In this document: one piece after another, positions 42,780-53,922 of the stretch
Layout of the letters: every line of letters begins with the position of its first letter
How positions within the stretch are numbered: position 1 is the first letter of the stretch
Assembly (NCBI GenBank): GCA_032433765.1
Contig: JAVIAB010000073.1
Coordinates: 54,163,787-54,227,786 of the forward strand
Origin: Megaustenia siamemsis
Taxonomy: Eukaryota; Mollusca; Gastropoda; Stylommatophora; Ariophantidae
Reading direction: 5' to 3'
DNA length: 64,000 nt
Made by a program: the position numbers and the translations under genes
The notes under the pieces: generated by a model
Told to the model about the DNA's origin: nothing
What the model saw: the letters and a program-made list of their open reading frames with translations, nothing else
Databases searched by the model: none

Positions 42780-44101
42780 CGTAATTTCACAAATACTTTC
42801 ACTGCACAGCGACTTTTTATAGTCTTGTTTCCATATTCAGGCAGAATTTGCCTCCCTGTAAATAATGGTAGATAACTTAAAGTGTTTGAAAGAGATTTTA
42901 TTAAATAATTTAATATTTACCACAGGTTAAAGAAAAATGCATTTCCTTTATTTGTTTTTAATTTCTGGAAATGTTGCCATATAAGAAACATAAAAAATGC
43001 AAACTGTTTATGAAAATTTATATTTGCAAATTAATATGCAAAACGTAGACGGTTGATGGTATATACATTGCAGAATTTCCCTCCCTGTAACTAAAGGTAA
43101 ATAACTTAAAGTATTTGAAATAGATTTTTTTGAATCGCTTAATATATTTACCACAAATTAACAGAAAATGCAATTTCTTTATTTGATTCTAATTTCTGAA
43201 AATTTTCACATGCAAATCCTTTAAAAAAAGGGCAAACTTTTTATAAAGCTTTATATTTGCAAATTAATATGCACAACTTAGACGGTTGATGGTATATACA
43301 TTGCTGAATTTCCTCCCTCTAAATAAGGGAAATAACTTAAAGTAATTGAAAGATATTTTTTATATAGTTTAATATTTACAACTAATTTATAGAAAATGCA
43401 ATTTCTTTATTTATTTCTAATTTAGGTAATTTTCCCACATATAATCCTTTAAAAAGTGCAAACTATTTATCAAACTTTATATTTGTAAATTAATATGCAC
43501 AATTTGGACGGTTGAAGAAATTACGTTACAGAATTTCCCTCCCTGCAATACGAGGTAGATAACTTAAACTCTTTAAAAGAGAATTTTTAAAAATAATTGA
43601 GAACTACCATACATTTAAAGAAAATACATTTCCTTTATTTCGTTATAATTGATAGAATATTCTCATATAGGAAATTTAAAAATTCTGCAAACTCTTTATG
43701 AAAATTTATATTTGCAAATTAATATGCAAAATTTAAACGGTTTATCAAAATTACGTTACAGAATTTTCCTCACTTAGATTCTAGGTAGATAACTTACAGT
43801 GCGTAAAAGAGATTTTTTAAAAATAATTAATACTTTACCATAAATTTAAGGAATATGTAATTCGTTTATTTGATTCTATTAGCTATAATTGTGAGATATA
43901 TTATTTTTTAAAATAATGCCTAGCATTATTAAAATTTTATATTTTAAAAATAATATGCAAAATTTAGACCCTTGATAGAAATTACGTTGTGAAATATTAC
44001 ATAATGTTAGTTGATAATTTGCCATGTTTTCTGTGTAAAATAAAAAACAGATAATTTAAATTTGCTCAAGCTTAAATATACTTTGTATTTTAACACTCAA
44101 A
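42780..44101 (+). repeat. 230-bp AT-rich satellite monomers (unit 2)
   Basis: Five monomers; TTTGCAAATTAATATGCA-type cores lie near 43023, 43256, 43481, 43711 and 43941 (226-233 bp apart). Confidence 0.9.
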
Positions 44102-44140
44102 ATGTCCGGACGAGGAAAAGGAGAAAAAGTCAAATTATAA
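44102..44140 (+). other. Histone H2A-like start codons (unit 3)
   Basis: Same 12 codons and stop as at 36242, 176 bp upstream of the ORF1 start codon. Confidence 0.5.
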
Positions 44141-44277
44141 AGATGTCATGAGAGCCAAGTGAACTGAAACAACGAATTAAAACACGATGCTCCTCAAAAC
44201 AGAGAAATCGAATAGATGGATTAGAGATCATATATAACTTCAGACAAGAACAAATACATTCTCACAGAAAACAAGCC

Positions 44278-45545
44278 ATGCCAAAGAAGACGCCAAAGGA
44301 AGTAAAGAAAGCGAGCCAAACTACTCAAGCTGTCCAGAACAATTCAGAAGCAAGAATGAGAACAGAACAGGTCCAGATGCCTCCCATGCCGCCAGCTAAA
44401 TGGGAACTCTCAGAAGTAAGAATGAGAACAGAGCAGGTCCAGTTGCCTCCCAAGCCGCCAGCTAAGCTGGAACTCTCAGAAGCAAGAATGAGAACAGAGC
44501 AGGTCCAGATGCCTCCCAAGCCGCCAGCTAAGCTGGAACTCTCAGAAGCAAGAATGAGAACAGAGCAGGCCCAGATGCCTCCCAAGCCGCCAGCTAAGCC
44601 GGAACTCCAAACCTACGAGATCGACTTAGAAAGCAAGCACGAGAAAGGCACATTGATGGCCACTATCGACGGACCAGACGTCTCAAAAAATTACCGCTTC
44701 CATGATGACGAGCATTCTCATAGGCCCCGCCGAAGTTATGCTCAACGGAATAAACACCATGTACCGTTTTAGGGACACAAGGAAGTGGTTCTTCACATTA
44801 AAACCTGTCGCACATGAACATCAGTACCAAGTGCTTGAAAACAAAACGATCAAACTGAAAGAACCCAATGTCACAATCGTGATAAGTCACCAAGAGAAAG
44901 AACAGTCACGAGGGTGCATCCAATGGATGCCGCCAACTATAAAATGCAAACAAGTCCAAGAAATTTTATCACAAATGACCGGGAATAAAGAGGCCCAGGT
45001 GAAAAAAGACACTTACCAAGCGGACAAGTGGATTTTCTGGTACAAGCCAGTTTCGGATGTCCAGATACCACATTACATAAAACTAAGATTTAAAGGAGAG
45101 ATTACCGAAACGATTAAGATCTTCGTTACCCTTCCAGGCAGGAGAACATGATGTTCTCACTGTGGACTCGACACACACTGGGAAAACCGGTGCCCCATGA
45201 GACCAGGCCTGAGATTGCAGACGACAGTCGATGAACCAATCATTACTAAACCGGTCCAGACCATCGATCCAAATACAACTACTGCAGCACCAGCAGTCCA
45301 CAGCCCCACCAACTACAAAGAAGAAACGTAACTCTAAAAAAAAGAAAACAGAATAAACAACAAAGGAGCACACGCAGCAGCAGACTTCCAGAACAAAAGC
45401 CCAGACGCCCACAGAAACAGATTCAGAAGAACTTACACAAGACTACTATACGGAGTGGAACGACTGGGCTGTGGAGGTAGACGAACATGACCATCCAGCC
45501 CACTTCAGCGACTCCGACTGCCAGTACGACCTAGATTATCATTGA
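44278..45545 (+). pseudogene. LINE ORF1, broken by a frameshift and a TGA (unit 3, reference)
   Basis: Segment 1 (44278-44772): basic start MPKKTPKEVKKAS, four 22-residue proline-rich repeats (SEARMRTEQVQMPPKPPAKL + EL), then YEIDLESKHEKGTLMATIDG. An A6 tract near 44687 marks a one-base frame change. Segment 2 (to 45151): AEVMLNGINTMYRFRDTRKW, NVTIVISHQEKEQSRGCIQW, WYKPV and IKLRFKGEITETIKIFVTLP. After an in-frame TGA comes the zinc knuckle CSHCGLDTHWENRC (C-x2-C-x4-H-x4-C) and 45 more codons to TAA at 45329. The acidic tail lies in another frame. Order and zinc knuckle match Tx1/L1-type ORF1 proteins, which bind LINE RNA. The minus-strand ORF1 at 13.5-14.5 kb has the same blocks. With two disruptions it is a pseudogene unless recoding occurs. 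Confidence 0.8.
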
Positions 45546-45553
45546 CACCCTCA

Positions 45554-45569
45554 TGCCCTTCTGAGGGCA
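45554..45569 (+). other. Hairpin after ORF1 (unit 3)
   Basis: TGCCCT-TCTG-AGGGCA, 8 bp after the tail stop codon. AATAAATAAAATTTGG follows about 40 bp downstream, which may act as a polyadenylation signal. Present in units 2-5 and 7; deleted in units 1 and 6. Confidence 0.6.
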
Positions 45570-45659
45570 ACAAAGACAAAATGTTTTCTAAAATGTTTTC
45601 CATGTATACAATAAATAAAATTTGGTAAATAAAAGTTCCCAAATAAAAAAAATGTATAC

Positions 45660-45662
45660 TCT

Positions 45663-45719
<57 letters not shown>

Positions 45720-45780
45720 ACTCACGACTACTACACTCACTATTAATACTACTTCTAATATATATATATATATTTTTTTT
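45660..45780 (+). repeat. (TAC)n, (TA)n and (T)n microsatellites (unit 3)
   Basis: About 20 ACT/TAC triplets, two CTCACGA-type interruptions, then TA and T runs. Length differs between units. Confidence 0.95.
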
Positions 45781-45785
45781 TTTTT

Positions 45786-46250
45786 CCTTTCAACAATTCA
45801 ACGGTAGAACATGTTTATGCATTTAAATTGGTTGTTTCAGAACGAGGGGAGCCTTGAAATATTATGCAACATTTGTACATGTTTCTTCAAAGATTATAAT
45901 TTGTCTTCTTTCTTGAGGGATTCCAAAAAAATGCATGTCGAGTAATATTCCCAAATGGCTTCCGCAGTATCAGTGGATGCATAATATTATTTGTATGTTC
46001 TCTTGATGATAGTTGGTGAGAGAATGACATTTGTCCGTATTTTGATGTTGCTCAGAAGCTTGTTGGTAACATTAGCTGTACTTTAGTTCAAGGTCTGGCT
46101 CGGTTCATAAACGAAGTCTGCATAAGATATTAACTTTCTCAACTGGAGAGTTGACAAGAAAATTCAAATAAATAAAAAGAGAAATGGTCACGGTTGTGTG
46201 GTCACCTATAAGAAAAACATGATATTAATCTTCGTAATTTGTTCTATGTA
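45786..46250 (+). other. LINE ORF1-ORF2 spacer segment (unit 3)
   Basis: Non-coding; its first 200 bp match 505-770 at the window start. The remainder, to the RT block, is shared by units 2-5 only and contains TTGATGATAGTTGGTGAGAG. Confidence 0.6.
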
Positions 46251-46254
46251 TTTC

Positions 46255-46895
46255 AGTGAGACAAGGATGTCTGCTAAACCCGTTACTCTGTATACTCGAA
46301 ATAGAACCACTCTTAGAAAAAAACTAGTAAAGACGCAGCCATAAGGGGCACTTTCATTCAAATCAGAGGAGAACAAAAGCTGCCCATCTATGTGGAGGAC
46401 ACCATTTTCTTCCCGCCAAGTGAAACATCCACTCAGAACATATTAGAGACATTCTAAGATTCCATTCAAGTCAGAGGAGAATAAAAGCTGCCCATCTATG
46501 TGGAGGACACCATTTTCTTGCCGCCAAGTGAAACATCCACTCAGAACATATTAGAGAAATTCAAAGATTTCATTCAAATCAGAAGAGAACAAAAGCTGCA
46601 CATCTATGTGGAGGACACCATTTTCTTCCCGCCAAGTGAAACATCCACTCAGAACATATTAGAGACATTCAAAGATTTCATTCAAGTCAGAGGAGAACAA
46701 AAGCTGCACATCTATGTGGAGGACACCATTTTCTTCCCGCCAAGTGAAACATCCACTCAGAACATATCAGAGACATTCAAAGATTTCATTCTGGGATGTG
46801 AAGCCAAACTGAACGTCCAAAAAAAAACCATAATTGTGATCGGCAAATGGACAAACAAGGCAGGCTTCCCCTTCGGTCTAACATCAAAACATAAC
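46255..46895 (+). pseudogene. LINE RT remnant with tandem palm repeats (unit 3)
   Basis: VRQGCLLNPLLCILEIEPLL is followed by an extra A and a stop. Four copies of a 36-codon block (starts 46355, 46463, 46571, 46679) carry IYVEDTIFFPPSETSTQN. In normal RTs the block is YADD; here the first catalytic Asp is Glu and Ala is Val. The end reads ILGCEAKLNVQKKTIIVIGK, the usual post-palm region. The protein would lack finger and thumb domains, so it cannot be a working RT. Confidence 0.75.
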
Positions 46896-47083
46896 ATCAA
46901 CACATAACATTAACATATAACATCAAAACATAACATTAACATACAACATCAACACATAACATTAACACATAACATCAAAACATAACATTAACATATAACA
47001 TCAAAACATCACATCAACACATAACATTAACATATAATATCAAAACATAACATCAACACATAACATTAACATATAACATCAAA
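46881..47083 (+). repeat. AACATA-type minisatellite (unit 3)
   Basis: ATAACATTAACATATAACAT-type repeats, about 200 bp. A short RT-like relic (KLYGTHFSGS, YIKLHG) follows at 47085-47140. Confidence 0.9.
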
Positions 47084-47220
47084 CTCTATGGCACACACTT
47101 CAGTGGCTCTCAAAAAGAGTACATAAAACTACATGGATGAACATCTTGTCCCAGATAATAGATATGCTACACAGATACAAGTTCAAGAAGACCAGTATAT
47201 CTGGAAGTAGCAAGGTATTG

Positions 47221-47595
47221 AGTTATTTGCGGGTCATCATCATTGCACTCCAAACATGTCCATATATGCTCAGATTCACTCATCATCAAAGCCCAGCAGT
47301 GTCCAACGACTGACGATTCCAGTTCTGTGTTGGTTAATATGTCTTTTGATACGCCCACTAAGTTTCTCGTTTCTGGCTGTTCCCATCTTAACTCCCACCT
47401 TTTTCATCCCAAGGAGGGATATGGACTCGTGGTTGTCGAAGTCAAGTGCCCTGCCCACATCTCGGATGGCATTGATGCTGTCCGTCCGACCCATTGGTTC
47501 ACCGTCTTCAATGACAGCGCTTCTAGCCAAACCTGACCACTTTTTCATTATCCCCTTACTCCCGCATGTTCAGGGACGTAGACAATTGTGACCTG
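47221..47595 (-). pseudogene. Antisense RNase H-LINE tail (unit 3)
   Basis: Same fragment as in unit 2. Its 3' end (GATGATGACCCGCAAATAAC on the minus strand) matches that of the insertion at 32.6 kb, so both end at the true LINE 3' terminus. Confidence 0.7.
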
Positions 47596-47599
47596 ATGT

Positions 47600-48923
47600 A
47601 TTCCGTAATTTCACAAATACTTTCACTGCACAGCGACTTTTTATAGTCTTGTTTCCATATTCAGGCAGAATTTGCCTCCCTGTAAATAATGGTAGATAAC
47701 TTAAAGTGTTTGAAAGAGATTTTATTAAATAATTTAATATTTACCACAGGTTAAAGAAAAATGCATTTCCTTTATTTGTTTTTAATTTCTGGAAATGTTG
47801 CCATATAAGAAACATAAAAAATGCAAACTGTTTATGAAAATTTATATTTGCAAATTAATATGCAAAACGTAGACGGTTGATGGTATATACATTGCAGAAT
47901 TTCCCTCCCTGTAACTAAAGGTAAATAACTTAAAGTATTTGAAATAGATTTTTTTGAATCGCTTAATATTTACCACAAATTAACAGAAAATGCAATTTCT
48001 TTATTTGATTCTAATTTCTGAAAATTTTCACATGCAAATCCTTTAAAAAAAGGGCAAACTTTTTATAAAGCTTTATATTTGCAAATTAATATGCACAACT
48101 TAGACGGTTGATGGTATATACATTGCTGAATTTCCTCCCTCTAAATAAGGGAAATAACTTAAAGTAATTGAAAGATATTTTTTATATAGTTTAATATTTA
48201 CAACTAATTTATAGAAAATGCAATTTCTTTATTTATTTCTAATTTAGGTAATTTTCCCACATATAATCCTTTAAAAAGTGCAAACTATTTATCAAACTTT
48301 ATATTTGTAAATTAATATGCACAATTTGGACGGTTGAAGAAATTACGTTACAGAATTTCCCTCCCTGCAATACGAGGTAGATAACTTAAACTCTTTAAAA
48401 GAGAATTTTTAAAAATAATTGAGAACTACCATACATTTAAAGAAAATACATTTCCTTTATTTCGTTATAATTGATAGAATATTCTCATATAGGAAATTTA
48501 AAAATTCTGCAAACTCTTTATGAAAATTTATATTTGCAAATTAATATGCAAAATTTAAACGGTTTATCAAAATTACGTTACAGAATTTTCCTCACTTAGA
48601 TTCTAGGTAGATAACTTACAGTGCGTAAAAGAGATTTTTTAAAAATAATTAATACTTTACCATAAATTTAAGGAATATGTAATTCGTTTATTTGATTCTA
48701 TTAGCTATAATTGTGAGATATATTATTTTTTAAAATAATGCCTAGCATTATTAAAATTTTATATTTTAAAAATAATATGCAAAATTTAGACCCTTGATAG
48801 AAATTACGTTGTGAAATATTACATAATGTTAGTTGATAATTTGCCATGTTTTCTGTGTAAAATAAAAAACAGATAATTTAAATTTGCTCAAGCTTAAATA
48901 TACTTTGTATTTTAACACTCAAA
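47600..48923 (+). repeat. 230-bp AT-rich satellite monomers (unit 3)
   Basis: Five monomers with the same motifs as unit 2. Confidence 0.9.
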
Positions 48924-48962
48924 ATGTCCGGACGAGGAAAAGGAGAAAAAGTCAAATTATAA
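48924..48962 (+). other. Histone H2A-like start codons (unit 4)
   Basis: Same 12 codons and stop as in the other units. Confidence 0.5.
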
Positions 48963-49099
48963 AGATGTCATGAGAGCCAAGTGAACTGAAACAACGAATT
49001 AAAACACGATGCTCCTCAAAACAGAGAAATCGAATAGATGGATTAGAGATCATATATAACTTCAGACAAGAACAAATACATTCTCACAGAAAACAAGCC

Positions 49100-50367
49100 A
49101 TGCCAAAGAAGACGCCAAAGGAAGTAAAGAAAGCGAGCCAAACTACTCAAGCTGTCCAGAACAATTCAGAAGCAAGAATGAGAACAGAACAGGTCCAGAT
49201 GCCTCCCATGCCGCCAGCTAAATGGGAACTCTCAGAAGTAAGAATGAGAACAGAGCAGGTCCAGTTGCCTCCCAAGCCGCCAGCTAAGCTGGAACTCTCA
49301 GAAGCAAGAATGAGAACAGAGCAGGTCCAGATGCCTCCCAAGCCGCCAGCTAAGCTGGAACTCTCAGAAGCAAGAATGAGAACAGAGCAGGCCCAGATGC
49401 CTCCCAAGCCGCCAGCTAAGCCGGAACTCCAAACCTACGAGATCGACTTAGAAAGCAAGCACGAGAAAGGCACATTGATGGCCACTATCGACGGACCAGA
49501 CGTCTCAAAAAATTACCGCTTCCATGATGACGAGCATTCTCATAGGCCCCGCCGAAGTTATGCTCAACGGAATAAACACCATGTACCGTTTTAGGGACAC
49601 AAGGAAGTGGTTCTTCACATTAAAACCTGTCGCACATGAACATCAGTACCAAGTGCTTGAAAACAAAACGATCAAACTGAAAGAACCCAATGTCACAATC
49701 GTGATAAGTCACCAAGAGAAAGAACAGTCACGAGGGTGCATCCAATGGATGCCGCCAACTATAAAATGCAAACAAGTCCAAGAAATTTTATCACAAATGA
49801 CCGGGAATAAAGAGGCCCAGGTGAAAAAAGACACTTACCAAGCGGACAAGTGGATTTTCTGGTACAAGCCAGTTTCGGATGTCCAGATACCACATTACAT
49901 AAAACTAAGATTTAAAGGAGAGATTACCGAAACGATTAAGATCTTCGTTACCCTTCCAGGCAGGAGAACATGATGTTCTCACTGTGGACTCGACACACAC
50001 TGGGAAAACCGGTGCCCCATGAGACCAGGCCTGAGATTGCAGACGACAGTCGATGAACCAATCATTACTAAACCGGTCCAGACCATCGATCCAAATACAA
50101 CTACTGCAGCACCAGCAGTCCACAGCCCCACCAACTACAAAGAAGAAACGTAACTCTAAAAAAAAGAAAACAGAATAAACAACAAAGGAGCACACGCAGC
50201 AGCAGACTTCCAGAACAAAAGCCCAGACGCCCACAGAAACAGATTCAGAAGAACTTACACAAGACTACTATACGGAGTGGAACGACTGGGCTGTGGAGGT
50301 AGACGAACATGACCATCCAGCCCACTTCAGCGACTCCGACTGCCAGTACGACCTAGATTATCATTGA
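49100..50367 (+). pseudogene. LINE ORF1, broken (unit 4)
   Basis: Same architecture, A6 frameshift and pre-knuckle TGA (49971-49973) as unit 3. Confidence 0.75.
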
Positions 50368-50484
50368 CACCCTCATGCCCTTCTGAGGGCAACAAAGACA
50401 AAATGTTTTCTAAAATGTTTTCCATGTATACAATAAATAAAATTTGGTAAATAAAAGTTCCCAAATAAAAAAAATGTATACTCT

Positions 50485-50541
<57 letters not shown>

Positions 50542-50609
50542 ACTCACGACTACTACACTCACTATTAATACTACTTCTAATATATATATATATATATTTT
50601 TTTTTTTTC
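50485..50609 (+). repeat. (TAC)n, (TA)n and (T)n microsatellites (unit 4)
   Basis: As in unit 3, with small length differences in the TA and T runs. Confidence 0.95.
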
Positions 50610-51076
50610 CTTTCAACAATTCAACGGTAGAACATGTTTATGCATTTAAATTGGTTGTTTCAGAACGAGGGGAGCCTTGAAATATTATGCAACATTTGTA
50701 CATGTTTCTTCAAAGATTATAATTTGTCTTCTTTCTTGAGGGATTCCAAAAAAATGCATGTCGAGTAATATTCCCAAATGGCTTCCGCAGTATCAGTGGA
50801 TGCATATTATTATTTGTATGTTCTCTTGATGATAGTTGGTGAGAGAATGACATTTGTCCGTATTTTGATGTTGCTCAGAAGCTTGTTGGTAACATTAGCT
50901 GTACTTTAGTTCAAGGTCTGGCTCGGTTCATAAACGAAGTCTGCATAAGATATTAACTTTCTCAACTGGAGAGTTGACAAGAAAATTCAAATAAATAAAA
51001 AGAGAAATGGTCACGGTTGTGTGGTCACCTATAAGAAAAACATGATATTAATCTTCGTAATTTGTTCTATGTATTT

Positions 51077-51700
51077 CAGTGAGACAAGGATGTCTGCTAA
51101 ACCCGTTACTCTGTATACTCGAAATAGAACCACTCTTAGAAAAAAACTAGTAAAGACGCAGCCATAAGGGGCACTTTCATTCAAATCAGAGGAGAACAAA
51201 AGCTGCCCATCTATGTGGAGGACACCATTTTCTTCCCGCCAAGTGAAACATCCACTCAGAACATATTAGAGACATTCTAAGATTTCATTCAAGTCAGAGG
51301 AGAATAAAAGCTGCCCATCTATGTGGAGGACACCATTTTCTTGCCGCCAAGTGAAACATCCACTCAGAACATATTAGAGAAATTCAAAGATTTCATTCAA
51401 ATCAGAAGAGAACAAAAGCTGCACATCTATGTGGAGGACACCATTTTCTTCCCGCCAAGTGAAACATCCACTCAGAACATATTAGAGACATTCAAAGATT
51501 TCATTCAAGTCAGAGGAGAACAAAAGCTGCACATCTATGTGGAGGACACCATTTTCTTCCCGCCAAGTGAAACATCCACTCAGAACATATCAGAGACATT
51601 CAAAGATTTCATTCTGGGATGTGAAGCCAAACTGAACGTCCAAAAAAAAACCATAATTGTGATCGGCAAATGGACAAACAAGGCAGGCTTCCCTTCGGTC
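51077..51700 (+). pseudogene. LINE RT remnant with tandem palm repeats (unit 4)
   Basis: Four YVEDT blocks as in unit 3; a one-base loss changes the frame after NKAGFP. Confidence 0.75.
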
Positions 51701-51905
51701 TAACATCAAAACATAACATCAACACATAACATTAACATATAACATCAAAACATAACATTAACATACAACATCAACACATAACATTAACACATAACATCAA
51801 AACATAACATTAACATATAACATCAAAACATCACATCAACACATAACATTAACATATAATATCAAAACATAACATCAACACATAACATTAACATATAACA
51901 TCAAA
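51701..51905 (+). repeat. AACATA-type minisatellite (unit 4)
   Basis: About 200 bp, same order of variants as unit 3. Confidence 0.9.
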
Positions 51906-52042
51906 CTCTATGGCACACACTTCAGTGGCTCTCAAAAAGAGTACATAAAACTACATGGATGAACATCTTGTCCCAGATAATAGATATGCTACACAGATAC
52001 AAGTTCAAGAAGACCAGTATATCTGGAAGTAGCAAGGTATTG

Positions 52043-52417
52043 AGTTATTTGCGGGTCATCATCATTGCACTCCAAACATGTCCATATATGCTCAGATTCA
52101 CTCATCATCAAAGCCCAGCAGTGTCCAACGACTGACGATTCCAGTTCTGTGTTGGTTAATATGTCTTTTGATACGCCCACTAAGTTTCTCGTTTCTGGCT
52201 GTTCCCATCTTAACTCCCACCTTTTTCATCCCAAGGAGGGATATGGACTCGTGGTTGTCGAAGTCAAGTGCCCTGCCCACATCTCGGATGGCATTGATGC
52301 TGTCCGTCCGACCCATTGGTTCACCGTCTTCAATGACAGCGCTTCTAGCCAAACCTGACCACTTTTTCATTATCCCCTTACTCCCGCATGTTCAGGGACG
52401 TAGACAATTGTGACCTG
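52043..52417 (-). pseudogene. Antisense RNase H-LINE tail (unit 4)
   Basis: Same fragment and frame changes as unit 3. Confidence 0.7.
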
Positions 52418-52424
52418 ATGTATT

Positions 52425-53746
52425 CCGTAATTTCACAAATACTTTCACTGCACAGCGACTTTTTATAGTCTTGTTTCCATATTCAGGCAGAATTTGCCTC
52501 CCTGTAAATAATGGTAGATAACTTAAAGTGTTTGAAAGAGATTTTATTAAATAATTTAATATTTACCACAGGTTAAAGAAAAATGCATTTCCTTTATTTG
52601 TTTTTAATTTCTGGAAATGTTGCCATATAAGAAACATAAAAAATGCAAACTGTTTATGAAAATTTATATTTGCAAATTAATATGCAAAACGTAGACGGTT
52701 GATGGTATATACATTGCAGAATTTCCCTCCCTGTAACTAAAGGTAAATAACTTAAAGTATTTGAAATAGATTTTTTTGAATCGCTTAATATTTACCACAA
52801 ATTAACAGAAAATGCAATTTCTTTATTTGATTCTAATTTCTGAAAATTTTCACATGCAAATCCTTTAAAAAAAGGGCAAACTTTTTATAAAGCTTTATAT
52901 TTGCAAATTAATATGCACAACTTAGACGGTTGATGGTATATACATTGCTGAATTTCCCTCCCTCTAAATAAGGGAAATAACTTAAAGTAATTGAAAGATA
53001 TTTTTTATATAGTTTAATATTTACAACTAATTTATAGAAAATGCAATTTCTTTATTTATTTCTAATTTAGGTAATTTTCCCACATATAATCCTTTAAAAA
53101 GTGCAAACTATTTATCAAACTTTATATTTGTAAATTAATATGCACAATTTGGACGGTTGAAGAAATTACGTTACAGAATTTCCCTCCCTGCAATACGAGG
53201 TAGATAACTTAAACTCTTTAAAAGAGAATTTTTAAAAATAATTGAGAACTACCATACATTTAAAGAAAATACATTTCCTTTATTTCGTTATAATTGATAG
53301 AATATTCTCATATAGGAAATTTAAAAATTCTGCAAACTCTTTATGAAAATTTATATTTGCAAATTAATATGCAAAATTTAAACGGTTTATCAAAATTACG
53401 TTACAGAATTTTCCTCACTTAGATTCTAGGTAGATAACTTACAGTGCGTAAAAGAGATTTTTTAAAAATAATTAATACTTTACCATAAATTTAAGGAATA
53501 TGTAATTCGTTTATTTGATTCTATTAGCTATAATTGTGAGATATATTATTTTTTAAAATAATGCCTAGCATTATTAAAATTTTATATTTTAAAAATAATA
53601 TGCAAAATTTAGACCCTTGATAGAAATTACGTTGTGAAATATTACATAATGTTAGTTGATAATTTGCCATGTTTTCTGTGTAAAATAAAAAACAGATAAT
53701 TTAAATTTGCTCAAGCTTAAATATACTTTGTATTTTAACACTCAAA
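52425..53746 (+). repeat. 230-bp AT-rich satellite monomers (unit 4)
   Basis: Five monomers as in unit 3. Confidence 0.9.
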
Positions 53747-53785
53747 ATGTCCGGACGAGGAAAAGGAGAAAAAGTCAAATTATAA
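53747..53785 (+). other. Histone H2A-like start codons (unit 5)
   Basis: Same 12 codons and stop as in the other units. Confidence 0.5.
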
Positions 53786-53922
53786 AGATGTCATGAGAGC
53801 CAAGTGAACTGAAACAACGAATTAAAACACGATGCTCCTCAAAACAGAGAAATCGAATAGATGGATTAGAGATCATATATAACTTCAGACAAGAACAAAT
53901 ACATTCTCACAGAAAACAAGCC

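Larger units (their letters stand above)
39146..44101 (+). repeat. Array unit 2 (4.96 kb)
   Basis: Full-length but more diverged than units 3-5. It has extra copies of the 22-residue repeat region and, in the RT block, lacks the additional A that breaks the frame after LLEK in the later units. Confidence 0.9.
44102..48923 (+). repeat. Array unit 3 (4822 bp, reference copy)
   Basis: Order: H2A-like start, ORF1, hairpin, (TAC)n/(TA)n, ORF1-ORF2 spacer segment, RT remnant with four palm repeats, AACATA minisatellite, antisense RNase H-LINE tail, five satellite monomers. Units 4 and 5 are nearly identical to it. Confidence 0.95.
48924..53746 (+). repeat. Array unit 4 (4823 bp)
   Basis: Nearly identical to unit 3. 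Differences seen: TGCATATTATTATTTG instead of TGCATAATATTATTTG near 50801, and one C lost in the CTTCCCCTTCGG run near 51690. Confidence 0.95.

Noticed and set aside
44685..44700. Programmed -1 frameshift at the A6 tract in ORF1
   Set aside because: The downstream frame is +1 relative to the upstream one, so a -1 shift does not connect them. A one-base insertion in the run is simpler.
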